Shown here: positions 33,410-42,907 of the stretch, in pieces
Numbering within the stretch: position 1 is the stretch's first letter
How the letters are laid out: each line of letters begins with the position of its first letter
From: Mobilitalea torta
Lineage (GTDB): Bacteria; Bacillota; Clostridia; Lachnospirales; Lachnospiraceae
DNA: 64,000 nucleotides
Direction of reading: 5' to 3'
Assembly (NCBI RefSeq): GCF_050433395.1
Contig: NZ_JBNPXH010000013.1
Coordinates: 62,001-126,000, forward strand
The notes under the pieces: generated by a model
Databases searched by the model: none
Told to the model about the DNA's origin: nothing
The model's input: the letters and a program-made list of their open reading frames with translations, nothing else
Translations under genes and position numbers: made by a program

Positions 33410-33449
33410 GAGCTGTGTTTTTCTGAAACGAAAAGCACGGCTCTTTTTT
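33410..33449 (+). terminator. Terminator after the SDR gene
   Basis: GAGCTGTGTTTTT (33410-33422) pairs with AAAAGCACGGCTC (33431-33443), with G-T pairs, and runs into TTTTTT. Bases 33450-33578 hold no gene. Confidence 0.7.
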
Positions 33450-33578
33450 GTGGCTATGAGCAGGCATATACATACATTCTCAAGAAGGAAGGTTTCCAAC
33501 TTACGTGTAGTGAAAAAGGGCGGTTGGACAACGGGGAGGCGTAATAATGTAAATTATAATAAAAAAATAAAAATAGTC

Positions 33579-33607
33579 TTGCATTCATTTCTAATATCGT
33601 ATATAAT
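33579..33607 (+). promoter_or_regulatory. Promoter of the polysaccharide locus
   Basis: TTGCAT (33579-33584), 17-bp spacer, TATAAT (33602-33607). It lies about 200 bases before the GH105 start, leaving a long leader with two perfect dyads. Confidence 0.65.
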
Positions 33608-33619
33608 AACATTATAAAC

Positions 33620-33680
33620 TTTAACAGGTGTTAAAAAACTGAAAAGGAATTGTGAGAATATATTGAGATATCAATATATT
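33620..33680 (+). promoter_or_regulatory. Two perfect dyads in the leader of the PUL
   Basis: TTTAACA-GG-TGTTAAA (33620-33635) lies just after the expected transcription start and is of the size of a LacI-family operator; the LacI gene at the end of the locus is the natural candidate. A second 24-bp dyad with arms AATATATTGA and TCAATATATT (33657-33680) follows. Both could bind protein or fold in RNA. The rest of the leader to 33806 shows nothing clear. Confidence 0.5.
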
Positions 33681-33806
33681 TACAAAATTTATTCGTGTAA
33701 AAAAATTTGTGTTTTGGAAGTTTGTGGATGTGTCGGATTCATAACGGTCCAGACATTCCTTACAGCCGCAGCAGGGTAGAAAAATACAGAAGGATAAGGT
33801 AACAGT

Positions 33807-34886
33807 ATGGAAAAAAATTATCAGGAAATGATTCAAAAAGTGGAAAACAATCTCTACGGTTTTTTGTACCACACGGATGCACGCTATATTGACAATCTGG
33901 TACATACGGTGGGACGATCCCCGGCAGAGGCAAGGAGCCTGGCAGCGTGGGACTGGACTCATGGGGTGGGTCTGTATGGATTATACAAATCTTATGAGTA
34001 TACAAAGGATGAGAAATATTTGAAATACATCGAGGACTGGTTTGAAGACCGTATCCGGATCGGCCTTCCTGATAAGAATGTGAATACCGTTGCTCCCTTG
34101 CTGACCATGGCCTGCCTGTATGAGGTAAATCCCAAGCCAGGGCATAAGGCAATCATGCAGGAATGGGCCGACTGGATTATGAATGACATGAAACGGACCC
34201 AGGAGCGCGGCATTCAGCATGAGCATGCGGAACTGGAGAATCACCAGGAACTATGGGATGATACCCTGTTTATGACGGTGTTATTCCTTACAAAATACGG
34301 AAGAATATTTCATAAGCCGGAATGTGTGGAGGAAGCAGTCTATCAGTTAATGCTGCATGCCAAATATCTTATGGATACGAAGACGGGACTCTGGTATCAC
34401 GGATGGAATTTTGTGGAGAGAGACAACTTTGCCAACGCTTTATGGGGGCGCGGCAACTGCTGGATTACCGTATTCATACCGGAGTTTTTGGAAATGGTGG
34501 AGCTAAACCCCAGGGAAGAAGAATTTATCCTGAATCTGTTTCAGAATCAGGCGGGGGCGTTAAGGAAGTATCAATCCGAGGAAGGCATGTGGCATACTTT
34601 AATTGATGATCCGTCCTCTTATTTGGAAGCGTCCGCCACCGCGGGATTTTGCTTTGGAATATTAAAGGGTGTGAGAAAAGGATATCTGGATACGGGTTAT
34701 CTGGAATGCGGGCGGAAGGCGCTGATGGCCGTACTTGACGGGATCAATGAGGACGGTGAGCTGACGAGGGTATCCTATGGCACCAACGTGGGACGCACCT
34801 TACAGCATTACAAAGACATACCGCTGGTCAAGATGCATTACGGACAATCCCTTGCACTTCTTGCCCTGATTGAGGGACTGATGTAA
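33807..34886 (+). CDS. Family 105 glycoside hydrolase (unsaturated uronyl hydrolase)
   Basis: A 359-residue cytoplasmic enzyme of the GH88/105 (alpha/alpha)6-barrel type. It would remove 4,5-unsaturated uronic acids left at the ends of pectin fragments by lyases. The family positions are AAWDWTHGVGLYGL (about 46-59), LWDDTLFMTVLFLTKYG (about 149-165) with the catalytic Asp pair, and ALWGRGNCWI (about 210). No signal peptide, so it works on imported oligosaccharides. It is the first gene of the locus, behind AAGGATAAGG. Its presence implies that lyase products of a uronate polysaccharide are the substrate. Confidence 0.88.
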   Translation: MEKNYQEMIQKVENNLYGFLYHTDARYIDNLVHTVGRSPAEARSLAAWDWTHGVGLYGLYKSYEYTKDEKYLKYIEDWFEDRIRIGLPDKNVNTVAPLLTMACLYEVNPKPGHKAIMQEWADWIMNDMKRTQERGIQHEHAELENHQELWDDTLFMTVLFLTKYGRIFHKPECVEEAVYQLMLHAKYLMDTKTGLWYHGWNFVERDNFANALWGRGNCWITVFIPEFLEMVELNPREEEFILNLFQNQAGALRKYQSEEGMWHTLIDDPSSYLEASATAGFCFGILKGVRKGYLDTGYLECGRKALMAVLDGINEDGELTRVSYGTNVGRTLQHYKDIPLVKMHYGQSLALLALIEGLM

Positions 34887-34946
34887 CGAGGGGATCCATG
34901 CTGTCTTGACGGTATTACGGCAATCACTATATGAGGGGGGAAATAT

Positions 34947-35879
34947 ATGAAGAGATCAAAAGAGAACAGGATAACAAGGCCGGGTTCCCGCAATTCTATA
35001 AAGCGTAACCTTCCATTGTATGTCATGTTGGCGATTCCGATGTTGTATATCATCACATTTGGCTATGCACCATTAGCCGGAGTTACCATTGCCTTTAAAC
35101 AATATAATATTTTCCAAGGGATCTGGGCGAGTCCCTGGGTGGGTTTTAAACATTTCAAAGAGGTATTTGCGGCCAGGGAGTTCCAGGCAGCGATCCAAAA
35201 TACGATTATTTTAAATCTGGGTGAGCTGTTCATCAATTTTCCCTTTCCAATCGTTCTTGCAGTGCTTCTGAACGAAATGAGCAGCCAGAGGATGAAAAAA
35301 GTAACACAGACGGTGTTATATCTGCCGCATTTTCTATCCATGGTGGTCATTGCAGGTATCATGTACCAGGTCTTTGCCGCCAACGGCATGGTGAATAATG
35401 CATTAGGCTCTTTTGGAATAGGACCGGTGAATTTTTTGGGAGATCCCGGAAAGTGGCGGGCAATCTATTGGGGAAGCGGCATCTGGATGGGAGCCGGCTA
35501 CGGCATGATTGTCTATCTGGCCGCTATGGCGGGAATTAATGTGGAACTGTATGATGCCGCCTATATAGACGGAGCCGGGCGTTGGAAACGCATCTGGCAT
35601 GTTACCCTTCCGCAGATTAGACCGACCATTGTTACTATGACAATCATGAATGTGGGGAAGATCTTGTCCATTGGATTTGAGCGGCCGTACTTGATGGGAA
35701 ATGTGCTTGTACGGGATGTCTCTTCCGTAATCAGTACTTATGTGTATTCCGTGGGTTTGCAGGCGGGAAGATATGATTTTGCTACTGCGGTTGGATTGTT
35801 CCAGTCTGTCGTTGCAGTGTGCATGGTGGTGGCAGCGAATCAGGTTGCCAAGAAACTTGGAGAGGAGGGGATTATGTAA
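34947..35879 (+). CDS. Sugar ABC transporter permease (LplB type)
   Basis: A 310-residue membrane protein with six helices, of the carbohydrate uptake CUT1 group for large oligosaccharides (LplB/YteP-like). It shows the typical start LPLYVMLAIPMLYIITFGYA and the EAA-type coupling loop YDAAYIDGAGRWKRIWHVTL (about 206-225), which contacts the ATPase. The ribosome site is GAGGGGGGAAAT. No ATPase gene is found in the locus, so a shared MsmX-like ATPase probably energises it. It overlaps the next gene by one base (TAATG). Confidence 0.92.
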   Translation: MKRSKENRITRPGSRNSIKRNLPLYVMLAIPMLYIITFGYAPLAGVTIAFKQYNIFQGIWASPWVGFKHFKEVFAAREFQAAIQNTIILNLGELFINFPFPIVLAVLLNEMSSQRMKKVTQTVLYLPHFLSMVVIAGIMYQVFAANGMVNNALGSFGIGPVNFLGDPGKWRAIYWGSGIWMGAGYGMIVYLAAMAGINVELYDAAYIDGAGRWKRIWHVTLPQIRPTIVTMTIMNVGKILSIGFERPYLMGNVLVRDVSSVISTYVYSVGLQAGRYDFATAVGLFQSVVAVCMVVAANQVAKKLGEEGIM

Positions 35880-36751
35880 TGAATTCAGTTTATGATAAAA
35901 AGCGGAGCTTATACCAGATTGTCATGACCCTTGTCTGTTGCCTTATGATTGCCGTCACATTGTTGCCCGTGCTGAATATCGTAGCAACTTCTCTCAGTGG
36001 TAAGAATGCAATTGCAAAAGGAATTGTCGGATTGTTTCCGAGAGAGTTTACACTGGAAGCGTATAAGATGGTGTTTCAGAACAATAATATTGTACGTTCT
36101 TTGTTCTACTCCATTCTGCTCACCCTTGGTGCCAGTTCCCTCTCTACTTTTATGACGATATTGGCAGCATACCCTCTTTCCAAAACAAATTTAAAGGGAA
36201 AACATATTTTCCTGATTTTGATTACGGTGACCATGTATGTGAATGCGGGAACGGTACCTAATTATTTGCTCGTTAAGAATCTGCATTTGATCAACACTGT
36301 GTGGGCGTTGATTCTTCCGGTACTGATCAGTCCATTTAACTTAATTATTTTACGTACCTTCTTTTCAGGAATCAACAAAGCGCTGTACGAGGCGGCTTAT
36401 ATGGACGGGTGCGGAGAGTGGGGGTGTTTGTTCCGGATTACGATTCCGCTGTCCCGGCCTTCCATCTTAACCATCATGCTGTTCTATGCAATCTCCAGAT
36501 GGAATGGCATCACCGATGTGCTTTACTATATCAACAAAACAGAGTTATATACCCTGCAGTACCAATTGAAGCTTATGCTGGATACCCTGTCCATTCCATA
36601 CAACCCGGAAGAGGTGGCGACAATGCTTATCACGCCGGAGAATGTGAAGTCTTCCACCATCGTCTTTGCCATGGTTCCTATGTTAATTGTATATCCCTTC
36701 GTACAGAAACATTTCACAAAGGGTGTTATGATTGGCGGCGTGAAGGAATAG
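35879..36751 (+). CDS. Sugar ABC transporter permease (LplC type)
   Basis: The second channel subunit, 290 residues and six helices (LplC/YtcP-like). The coupling loop is YEAAYMDGCGEWGCLFRITI (about 180-199). The ATG shares its A with the stop of the previous permease, so translation is coupled. The long loop around YYINKTELYTLQYQLKLMLD is typical of LplC proteins. It works with the preceding permease and the following lipoprotein. Confidence 0.92.
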   Translation: MNSVYDKKRSLYQIVMTLVCCLMIAVTLLPVLNIVATSLSGKNAIAKGIVGLFPREFTLEAYKMVFQNNNIVRSLFYSILLTLGASSLSTFMTILAAYPLSKTNLKGKHIFLILITVTMYVNAGTVPNYLLVKNLHLINTVWALILPVLISPFNLIILRTFFSGINKALYEAAYMDGCGEWGCLFRITIPLSRPSILTIMLFYAISRWNGITDVLYYINKTELYTLQYQLKLMLDTLSIPYNPEEVATMLITPENVKSSTIVFAMVPMLIVYPFVQKHFTKGVMIGGVKE

Positions 36752-36812
36752 AGGAAGCGGGCTATAGATAATTTTGAAAGCTTTAAAATTTAAAATAAAC
36801 GGAGGTAGAAGT

Positions 36813-38414
36813 ATGAAAAAAAGATTTACAATGGTATGCGCACTGGTTATGGTCATAGTAATGGCGGTAACAGGCTGCGGAAACACGTCGAAAACGACAT
36901 CGCCGGACGGGGGGAAAGCAACATCGCCGGACGCAGGAAAGACGACATCGCCGGAAGCAACAAAAGGAGCATCGTCAGACACAGCGATAGTAGACATTAA
37001 TGTAATGGTTTACGACCGCGGCGCCGAATTTTCTTCAGGCAACTCTTTAACGGACAATGAGCTGACCCGTTGGATTAATGAAGCAATGGAGCCCCAGGGG
37101 GTCCATGTAAATTTTGTTCCGGTTCCTCGTTCCGGTGCGGATGATCAGGTAAACCTGATGTTAACTGCCGGCACTGCGCCTGATATTATCAGAACCTATG
37201 ACAGGCAGCGTGTTGCTACTTATGGAAGCCAGGGCGGTCTGGTAGACTTGGGACAGTATCTGGAGCGTATGGATGCAGCTTATGTATCCCAGAATCAGGC
37301 GGCAATTGAATTTGCCCAGTTTGATGGAAAGCAATATGCGCTTCCGGGCGTATACTCCTATCATGGCAAGGGACATGACAGCTATCTGCGTCAGGACCTT
37401 GTAGAGAAGATGGGGATGAAAATGCCTGCGAACAGGGATGAGCTGATTGAAGTGTTATACGCTATGAAGGATAAATTCCCGGATATCACCCCCTATGCAT
37501 TCCAGGGTAAGGTCACCGACGGCAATTACACCAACTTCCTGCTTTCCTACGTAAGCCGCAGCAATGAGAGAGATAACTATATCTATGAACCGACCTTTAC
37601 CACTGTTTTAAAACCGGGCCATATAGAAGGCTTAAAGCAGCTGAACCGGTTTGTGCTGGATGGAATTATTCCCGCCGATTTTGCGCTGGATGTAGATTCA
37701 ACAAAATACAAACAGGATATTGCAAACGGTAAGGTTGGCTTCGTCTTAGACGGCGGCAGTGAAGCGATCAAAGCCTATGCAACAGCAGACGATCCGGATT
37801 ATCACATGGTTGAAGTAGATGTGCTGCCAAACGCAGACGGTTCTTATGAAGTGCCGTCCCAGGATGCTTTGTCACATTATGTCTATGTACCGAAGACAGC
37901 AGAGAAGAAAATCGATGCGGTTGTGAAGTATCTGGCCTGGCTGTCGGCTGAAGAGAATGCAATGAATGTGTCTTACGGCGTGATTGGGATAGGCAGTGAT
38001 TTAGTGGATGGAATTCCGATGGCGAAGCCTTCCGAGGAACGCATTAAGCTGGGCATGACACCCAATCCTGGTGATTCCAATTTCCTGATTGCAAACTTTG
38101 GCTTTGAAAAGGACAGGCTGGTTGCAAACTTCATGAATTCCAACCCCGGTGTCCCGCAGGAAGTTGCAGAGGGTAAGATTGCCTCACAGTACAGCAATTA
38201 CTATGATAAGTGCCTCATCCCTTCCGCATTGCAGACAGACCAGCATGTGCCGCTGCTGCAGAAATTGATTGCGGAGTTTGTATTCAAGGTCATGTCCGCA
38301 CCGGAAGGCAAGTTTGATGAAGTATACGCACAAGAGTACCAGATTCTGGTGGACAATCATTTACAGGAAGTATTGGATGAACGTGCCCAGTGGTATGATG
38401 CCAACATGAAGTAA
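36813..38414 (+). CDS. Extracellular sugar-binding lipoprotein (LplA type)
   Basis: The receptor of the oligosaccharide importer, 533 residues. A signal peptide ends in the lipobox VTGCG; a linker of three eight-residue TSPD/E repeats follows, then a two-lobe family 1-type binding fold of about 480 residues, typical of LplA/YtcQ. The start is the ATG behind GGAGGTAGAAGT; an earlier ATG in frame lacks a ribosome site. The size suits long oligosaccharides. It lies directly after its two permeases. Confidence 0.92.
   Translation: MKKRFTMVCALVMVIVMAVTGCGNTSKTTSPDGGKATSPDAGKTTSPEATKGASSDTAIVDINVMVYDRGAEFSSGNSLTDNELTRWINEAMEPQGVHVNFVPVPRSGADDQVNLMLTAGTAPDIIRTYDRQRVATYGSQGGLVDLGQYLERMDAAYVSQNQAAIEFAQFDGKQYALPGVYSYHGKGHDSYLRQDLVEKMGMKMPANRDELIEVLYAMKDKFPDITPYAFQGKVTDGNYTNFLLSYVSRSNERDNYIYEPTFTTVLKPGHIEGLKQLNRFVLDGIIPADFALDVDSTKYKQDIANGKVGFVLDGGSEAIKAYATADDPDYHMVEVDVLPNADGSYEVPSQDALSHYVYVPKTAEKKIDAVVKYLAWLSAEENAMNVSYGVIGIGSDLVDGIPMAKPSEERIKLGMTPNPGDSNFLIANFGFEKDRLVANFMNSNPGVPQEVAEGKIASQYSNYYDKCLIPSALQTDQHVPLLQKLIAEFVFKVMSAPEGKFDEVYAQEYQILVDNHLQEVLDERAQWYDANMK
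36897..36968 (+). repeat. Three 24-bp tandem repeats in the SBP linker
   Basis: Units begin at 36897, 36921 and 36945, each starting ACATCGCCGGA, and encode a flexible Thr-Ser-Pro-Asp/Glu linker after the lipid anchor. Copy number could vary by slippage. Confidence 0.8.
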
Positions 38415-38452
38415 ACCAAACATCAGGTGTGAATAGAAAAGGCGGGAGTAAA

Positions 38453-39385
38453 ATGAAGCTTACTAATTTTATAGAAGACGGCATATGGCTCAAAGGCAAC
38501 CTTCACACACATACTACCAACTCCGACGGCGAACTGCCGCCGGAGCGGGTAGTTCAGGCTTATAAGGAGAGAGGATATCAGTTTCTCTGCCTGTCCGACC
38601 ACGATATTTTCATGGCATATCCGCAATTTAATGAGAAGGATAAGTTCGTGATGATACCTGGCTTTGAGCTGACCCTTCCCAATGATAAGTCACCGGAAAA
38701 GGTCATGCATGTGAATGTGCTTTCTAAGAACGATGCCTATGATTTTGAACAGAATGAGATATTTAAGATTAGAACACCGGAAGAGGGAATCAGCTTTTTA
38801 AAACAACATGCCAGGAATAATATTCTCATGCTGAATCACGCGTACTGGTCAGCTTTAGAATGGGATGAAATCATTGAGCTTCCGGGGATTAGCTGTATGG
38901 AAATCTATAATCATGCCAGTGAATGGCTGGATTTGCTGGGAGACGATGTCAGAGAGTGGGATGCTCTTTTGAAAAAGGGCAGGAGGCTTTGGGGACTGGC
39001 AACGGATGACAGTCATAACGGCTATGTTCATCGCGACGGCTGGCCCTTTCATCTGCTGGAGAATGATTCCTTCGGCGGATTTATTGTGGTAAAGGCAAAA
39101 GCCTGCACCCAGGAAGCCATTATAGAGGCAATTGAGACCGGCAGCTTCTATTCCAGTATGGGTCCCGAAATCTATGATTTTTATGTGGAGAACGGAGAGG
39201 CCGTGGTAAAATGCTCTCCTTGTGAGCGTATCTGTTTGACCGGGAATAGAGGAAAGGTCATGCGTGCTTTAGGCGTGGATTTGATGGAAGGACGGATTCC
39301 CTTAAAAGGGAAGGAAACCTTTGTGCGTGTTCAATGTGTGGACAAGCACGGCCGTATTGCGTTTTCCAATCCGATTTACTTATGA
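38453..39385 (+). CDS. PHP-domain metal hydrolase (CehA/McbA-like), first
   Basis: A 310-residue cytoplasmic protein with a PHP-type metal site: GNLHTHTTNSDG (about 13-24), CLSDHD (about 46-51), a middle LNHAYW and late DDSHNG with the last His. The family members are phosphoesterases or amidohydrolase-like enzymes; here they may remove phosphate or open a ring on an imported sugar. The start is the ATG behind GGCGGGAG. The next gene is a paralog, 20 bases downstream. Confidence 0.8.
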   Translation: MKLTNFIEDGIWLKGNLHTHTTNSDGELPPERVVQAYKERGYQFLCLSDHDIFMAYPQFNEKDKFVMIPGFELTLPNDKSPEKVMHVNVLSKNDAYDFEQNEIFKIRTPEEGISFLKQHARNNILMLNHAYWSALEWDEIIELPGISCMEIYNHASEWLDLLGDDVREWDALLKKGRRLWGLATDDSHNGYVHRDGWPFHLLENDSFGGFIVVKAKACTQEAIIEAIETGSFYSSMGPEIYDFYVENGEAVVKCSPCERICLTGNRGKVMRALGVDLMEGRIPLKGKETFVRVQCVDKHGRIAFSNPIYL

Positions 39386-39405
39386 ACAGGGAGGAAGTTT
39401 AGCTT

Positions 39406-40329
39406 ATGAAAAAGACAATTTTTCTGCAGGATGAGAATGCTGTCTGGTTAAAAGGAAACATTCACAGCCATAGCGTTTTTTCCGACGGCAGTCTGACACC
39501 GGAGGAGATGAAAGAGGCTTATATCCATCATGGTTATGATTTTCTGGCAGTAACCGATCATGATTTCTATACCGATACCCGGATGCTGACGGAGGAGAAG
39601 TTTACCATGCTTCAAGGCTTTGAATTATGGGCCAATGCTTCGAACGACAAGGATATCCATGTAAATTTTTTATGGGATGATAAAATTGAGGGAATTGAGC
39701 CGGGACAGAAGATCCACCTTCCGGTCAGAACGGGCAGGGAGTCGATGGCGTTCTGCTACAAGATGCGTGAAAAAGGCTGTTATGTTATGCTGAACCATCC
39801 CCACTGGTCCATGCTGACGAGTCCGGAGGTAGAGGATGAGAATCCTTATGATGCCGTTGAGATTATCAATTACGGAACCGAATGGCTTGAGAATACGGGG
39901 GATGGAAGCGTCTTCTGGACGGAAATGCTTTATCGAGGCTGCAAGCTGTGGAACGGAGGCAGTGACGATAATCACAACCATGATGCATTGGATTCCATGT
40001 ACAGTGATTCCTTCGGCGGTTTTACTGTAGTTAAGGCAGCGGACCGTTCCGCCAAGGCGATTATGCAGGCAATGAAAGCAGGCAGCTTTTATACCTCTAC
40101 CGGCCCATCGATTTATGACTTTTATGTAGAGGGGGATGAGGTACATGTGGTATGCTCCCCCTGTGAACGTATCTATGTCACCGGAGAGAGCAGACCATAT
40201 CGGCGCAAGCTGGGAAGACATGTAACGGAATTTGTGACAAAACTCAAAGGCACTGAGAAAATGGTTCGCGCGGAGTGTATGGACGCGGCAGGCCGTTCCG
40301 CTTATACCAATCCCATTTACTTAGATTAG
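39406..40329 (+). CDS. PHP-domain metal hydrolase (CehA/McbA-like), second
   Basis: A 307-residue paralog of the preceding protein. Metal motifs are GNIHSHSVFSDG (about 16-27), AVTDHD, LNHPHW and SDDNHN, and the C-terminal beta part (STGPSIYDFYVEGDEV, CSPCERIYVTG) matches the first protein closely. The two were made by a tandem duplication and have diverged throughout, so they probably act on different steps or products. GGGAGG precedes the ATG. Confidence 0.8.
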   Translation: MKKTIFLQDENAVWLKGNIHSHSVFSDGSLTPEEMKEAYIHHGYDFLAVTDHDFYTDTRMLTEEKFTMLQGFELWANASNDKDIHVNFLWDDKIEGIEPGQKIHLPVRTGRESMAFCYKMREKGCYVMLNHPHWSMLTSPEVEDENPYDAVEIINYGTEWLENTGDGSVFWTEMLYRGCKLWNGGSDDNHNHDALDSMYSDSFGGFTVVKAADRSAKAIMQAMKAGSFYTSTGPSIYDFYVEGDEVHVVCSPCERIYVTGESRPYRRKLGRHVTEFVTKLKGTEKMVRAECMDAAGRSAYTNPIYLD

Positions 40330-40338
40330 GATGGATGC

Positions 40339-42834
40339 ATGATGAAATACTTGGAATATAAGCTGTTTTCAGGCGGTTATATCAACCGTTTCGTGACGGC
40401 AGGGGTATTCGCCCAGGAACGTCCGTTCCGGAAGACGGTTCTTCACGGCAAGGTGAATGAGTGGCTGACAAAAGAACCTTCCATTTATGATAATCCCTGC
40501 AGAATGGAAGTTTTGGAAGACCGTATCGGGAAGCTTCCGCCCTATATGGATTTGAGCAGCCTGTTTCCGGGGGACGAGATTGAGGTATTCGGACAGAAAA
40601 AGAAGCTGACCGTGTATTTCCCTTTTGGGAATGTCGGCATAGACGATTCCGGATTTTATACCAATCCCGCCTATCTGAGAAGCTATGGCTATTCCTATTT
40701 AGAGGTGCCGAAGGAGGAGACGGCAGAGTTTGAGCTCTCTGCCTGCGGGGCGCTGACGGTCTGGCTGAACGATGAATTGGTGAAGGATTATGTCCCGTTC
40801 CAGAGAAACCGGGAGCAGCACACCGTGATTGCCATGACTTTGCGAAAAGGCAGGAATAAGTTAGTGGTTTGTCTGGAGGATCTGGCGGAGCGGGATACGG
40901 ACTACTGTTATAAAGTACGTTATCTGGGCAGGCAGGATATACGGCTTCGGCTTCCGGTGAGGGAGGAAACCGATACGGAAGCCATAAGGAAAGCGGAAGA
41001 CGCACTTTCCCGTATATATTTTGATAAAGAGGCATATTTAAGCGAACCCGTATATCTAAACCTGGAAGCCTTTACAGAGGTGCCTGTGGAAATGGTTCTC
41101 ACTCCGGATCGATACACCGGGCCCAAACATTATCTGATACAGCCGGGACAGAAGGGGATGACGCTGTTTCATGCAGATGATATCCCTTCCAGCTTTTATT
41201 TTTTCAAGCTGGAGGTTACGGTGTCCGGGCTTGCAATGAGCAGGGTGATTGGTACTTATTCCTTCAATACACGGTTTATGGGGTATCACGAGGATACCTG
41301 CGGGGAAAGGAAGCAGCGAATCAGGGATATTATCCGTGATGCCGACAGGGGAAGTGATTACCGTGCGGTGATCAGGATGCACGAGGGAGAGACCCCGGAT
41401 AATCTGGAAGAGATTCTGTCCAATCATCTGGAATGGGTGAATGAAAAGCGGGATTGTTCCGATTTCCGTCTTATCATTCTGGTGTATCTGTATGTAAGCT
41501 TCTCTGACCGTTTCCCTGAGAAATTGCGGCGGGAAGTGGAAGACGCCATGGCGGGATACCGCTATTGGATTGACGAACCCGGCGATGATGTGATGTGGTT
41601 TTTTAGTGAAAATCATGCATTGATGTTTCATATCTGTCAATATTTTGCGGGAAAATCAATGCCGGAACGTATCTTTACCTGCAGCGGTCTCACAGGAGAA
41701 GAAGCATGCAAAAAGGCGGAAAGACTTTTGAAGGTATGGTTCGAGAGCTTTTTTGCGGAATTTGCATCAGAGTGGAATTCCAGCACCTATCTGCCCATTG
41801 ATATTATGGGTCTTGGCTATTTATATAATTTGACGCCAAAAGGCTCCTCCCTGCATGAGAAGGCGAAGAAGGCACTGGACATGCTGGCCTTCTCCCTGGC
41901 GGTCAACGAGCATAAGGGCAATATTATGACCAGCTTCGGAAGGACCTATGAGAGAGAGCTTAAGGGAAGCTACAGCACGGGAATGCCGTCCTTATTGTAT
42001 CTCTTCTACAATGCAGGATATATGAATGACCATTTTCGGGCATTGGTCCCTATTGTTGCGGGTGATTATGAACCGCCGAAGGAATATGGGCAGTATGTCA
42101 GGCTGCAGGGAGAGGAAGAGCTGATCCATCAGAATACCCAGGGAATTGATCAATATGTAAACCTCTATCTATACAAGAATTCCAAGGCGCTTCTCTCTAC
42201 GGCTGTGGGCTTCCGGCCTTACGGGCCGGGCTATCAGGAGAATATTGTACAGGCTACCCTTGACGGAACAGCCCAGGTATTCATCAATCATCCGGGAGAG
42301 GTTCAGATTTATGGAAACGGGCGTCCCGGTTTCTGGGCAGGCAACGGATGCCTGCCGTTGGCAGTCCAGTATAGAAATATCAGTATTTTAAAATACCATA
42401 TCAAAGAGGAGCACTGTTTGGATTACACCCATGCTTATGTGCCGCTGAATGAGTTCCATAGCTATAGAAGAAGTGAATATGCCATTGCGCTGGAGAAGGA
42501 CGGCGGCTATATCGGCGTCAGAGCGTTAAACGGCCTCCATATGCAGGAGGAAGGACCTTGCTGCAGCCGTGAATTGATCAGTCCGGGGCGTGATAATGTC
42601 TGGGTGCTGAAGGTGGGTACTTACGGAGAATACCGGAATGTGGACGAACTGCTAAGAGACATGGAACAAATGGAAATGGAAGCAGAGGACAGCACAAGGG
42701 TAATTGTAACCGATGGCAGTGAGCATTATGTGATAGAGAATAACATATTGTATGTGAACGGGGAAAAGGTTCACCATTATCCATTGGATGTAGCAGGAAA
42801 GCTGGAGATCACAAGAGGAAAGACGGCTGAATAA
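40339..42834 (+). CDS. Unknown PUL protein, SENH family, first copy (831 aa)
   Basis: A large cytoplasmic protein of unknown function, one of three paralogs here. It has an N-terminal beta-sandwich (about 90-215, with CGALTVWLNDELVKDY and LEDLAERDTDY) like carbohydrate-binding folds, a helical centre (about 320-600) that looks like an alpha/alpha toroid with RYWIDEPGDDVMWFFSENHA (about 412-431) and SEWNSSTYLPID, and a C-terminal beta domain with INHPGE. This architecture is common among polysaccharide lyases and phosphorylases. No signal peptide. Catalytic use of the conserved His, Glu and Asn is inference. Confidence 0.75.
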   Translation: MMKYLEYKLFSGGYINRFVTAGVFAQERPFRKTVLHGKVNEWLTKEPSIYDNPCRMEVLEDRIGKLPPYMDLSSLFPGDEIEVFGQKKKLTVYFPFGNVGIDDSGFYTNPAYLRSYGYSYLEVPKEETAEFELSACGALTVWLNDELVKDYVPFQRNREQHTVIAMTLRKGRNKLVVCLEDLAERDTDYCYKVRYLGRQDIRLRLPVREETDTEAIRKAEDALSRIYFDKEAYLSEPVYLNLEAFTEVPVEMVLTPDRYTGPKHYLIQPGQKGMTLFHADDIPSSFYFFKLEVTVSGLAMSRVIGTYSFNTRFMGYHEDTCGERKQRIRDIIRDADRGSDYRAVIRMHEGETPDNLEEILSNHLEWVNEKRDCSDFRLIILVYLYVSFSDRFPEKLRREVEDAMAGYRYWIDEPGDDVMWFFSENHALMFHICQYFAGKSMPERIFTCSGLTGEEACKKAERLLKVWFESFFAEFASEWNSSTYLPIDIMGLGYLYNLTPKGSSLHEKAKKALDMLAFSLAVNEHKGNIMTSFGRTYERELKGSYSTGMPSLLYLFYNAGYMNDHFRALVPIVAGDYEPPKEYGQYVRLQGEEELIHQNTQGIDQYVNLYLYKNSKALLSTAVGFRPYGPGYQENIVQATLDGTAQVFINHPGEVQIYGNGRPGFWAGNGCLPLAVQYRNISILKYHIKEEHCLDYTHAYVPLNEFHSYRRSEYAIALEKDGGYIGVRALNGLHMQEEGPCCSRELISPGRDNVWVLKVGTYGEYRNVDELLRDMEQMEMEAEDSTRVIVTDGSEHYVIENNILYVNGEKVHHYPLDVAGKLEITRGKTAE

Positions 42835-42907
42835 AAGATATTCACCCCTTGATTAGAGTGCCCGATAAAGACGTATGAAAGGACATTGCGGGCAGATAGG
42901 AGCAAAA

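Noticed and set aside
36897..36968. Short tandem repeats as a possible CRISPR or origin repeat
   Set aside because: The units are 24 bp with no spacers and encode a linker in frame within a lipoprotein.
41056..41640. Minus-strand frame of 194 codons inside the first large PUL protein
   Set aside because: It mirrors the conserved SENH region of the sense gene and similar shadows appear opposite the paralogs; no independent evidence of coding.
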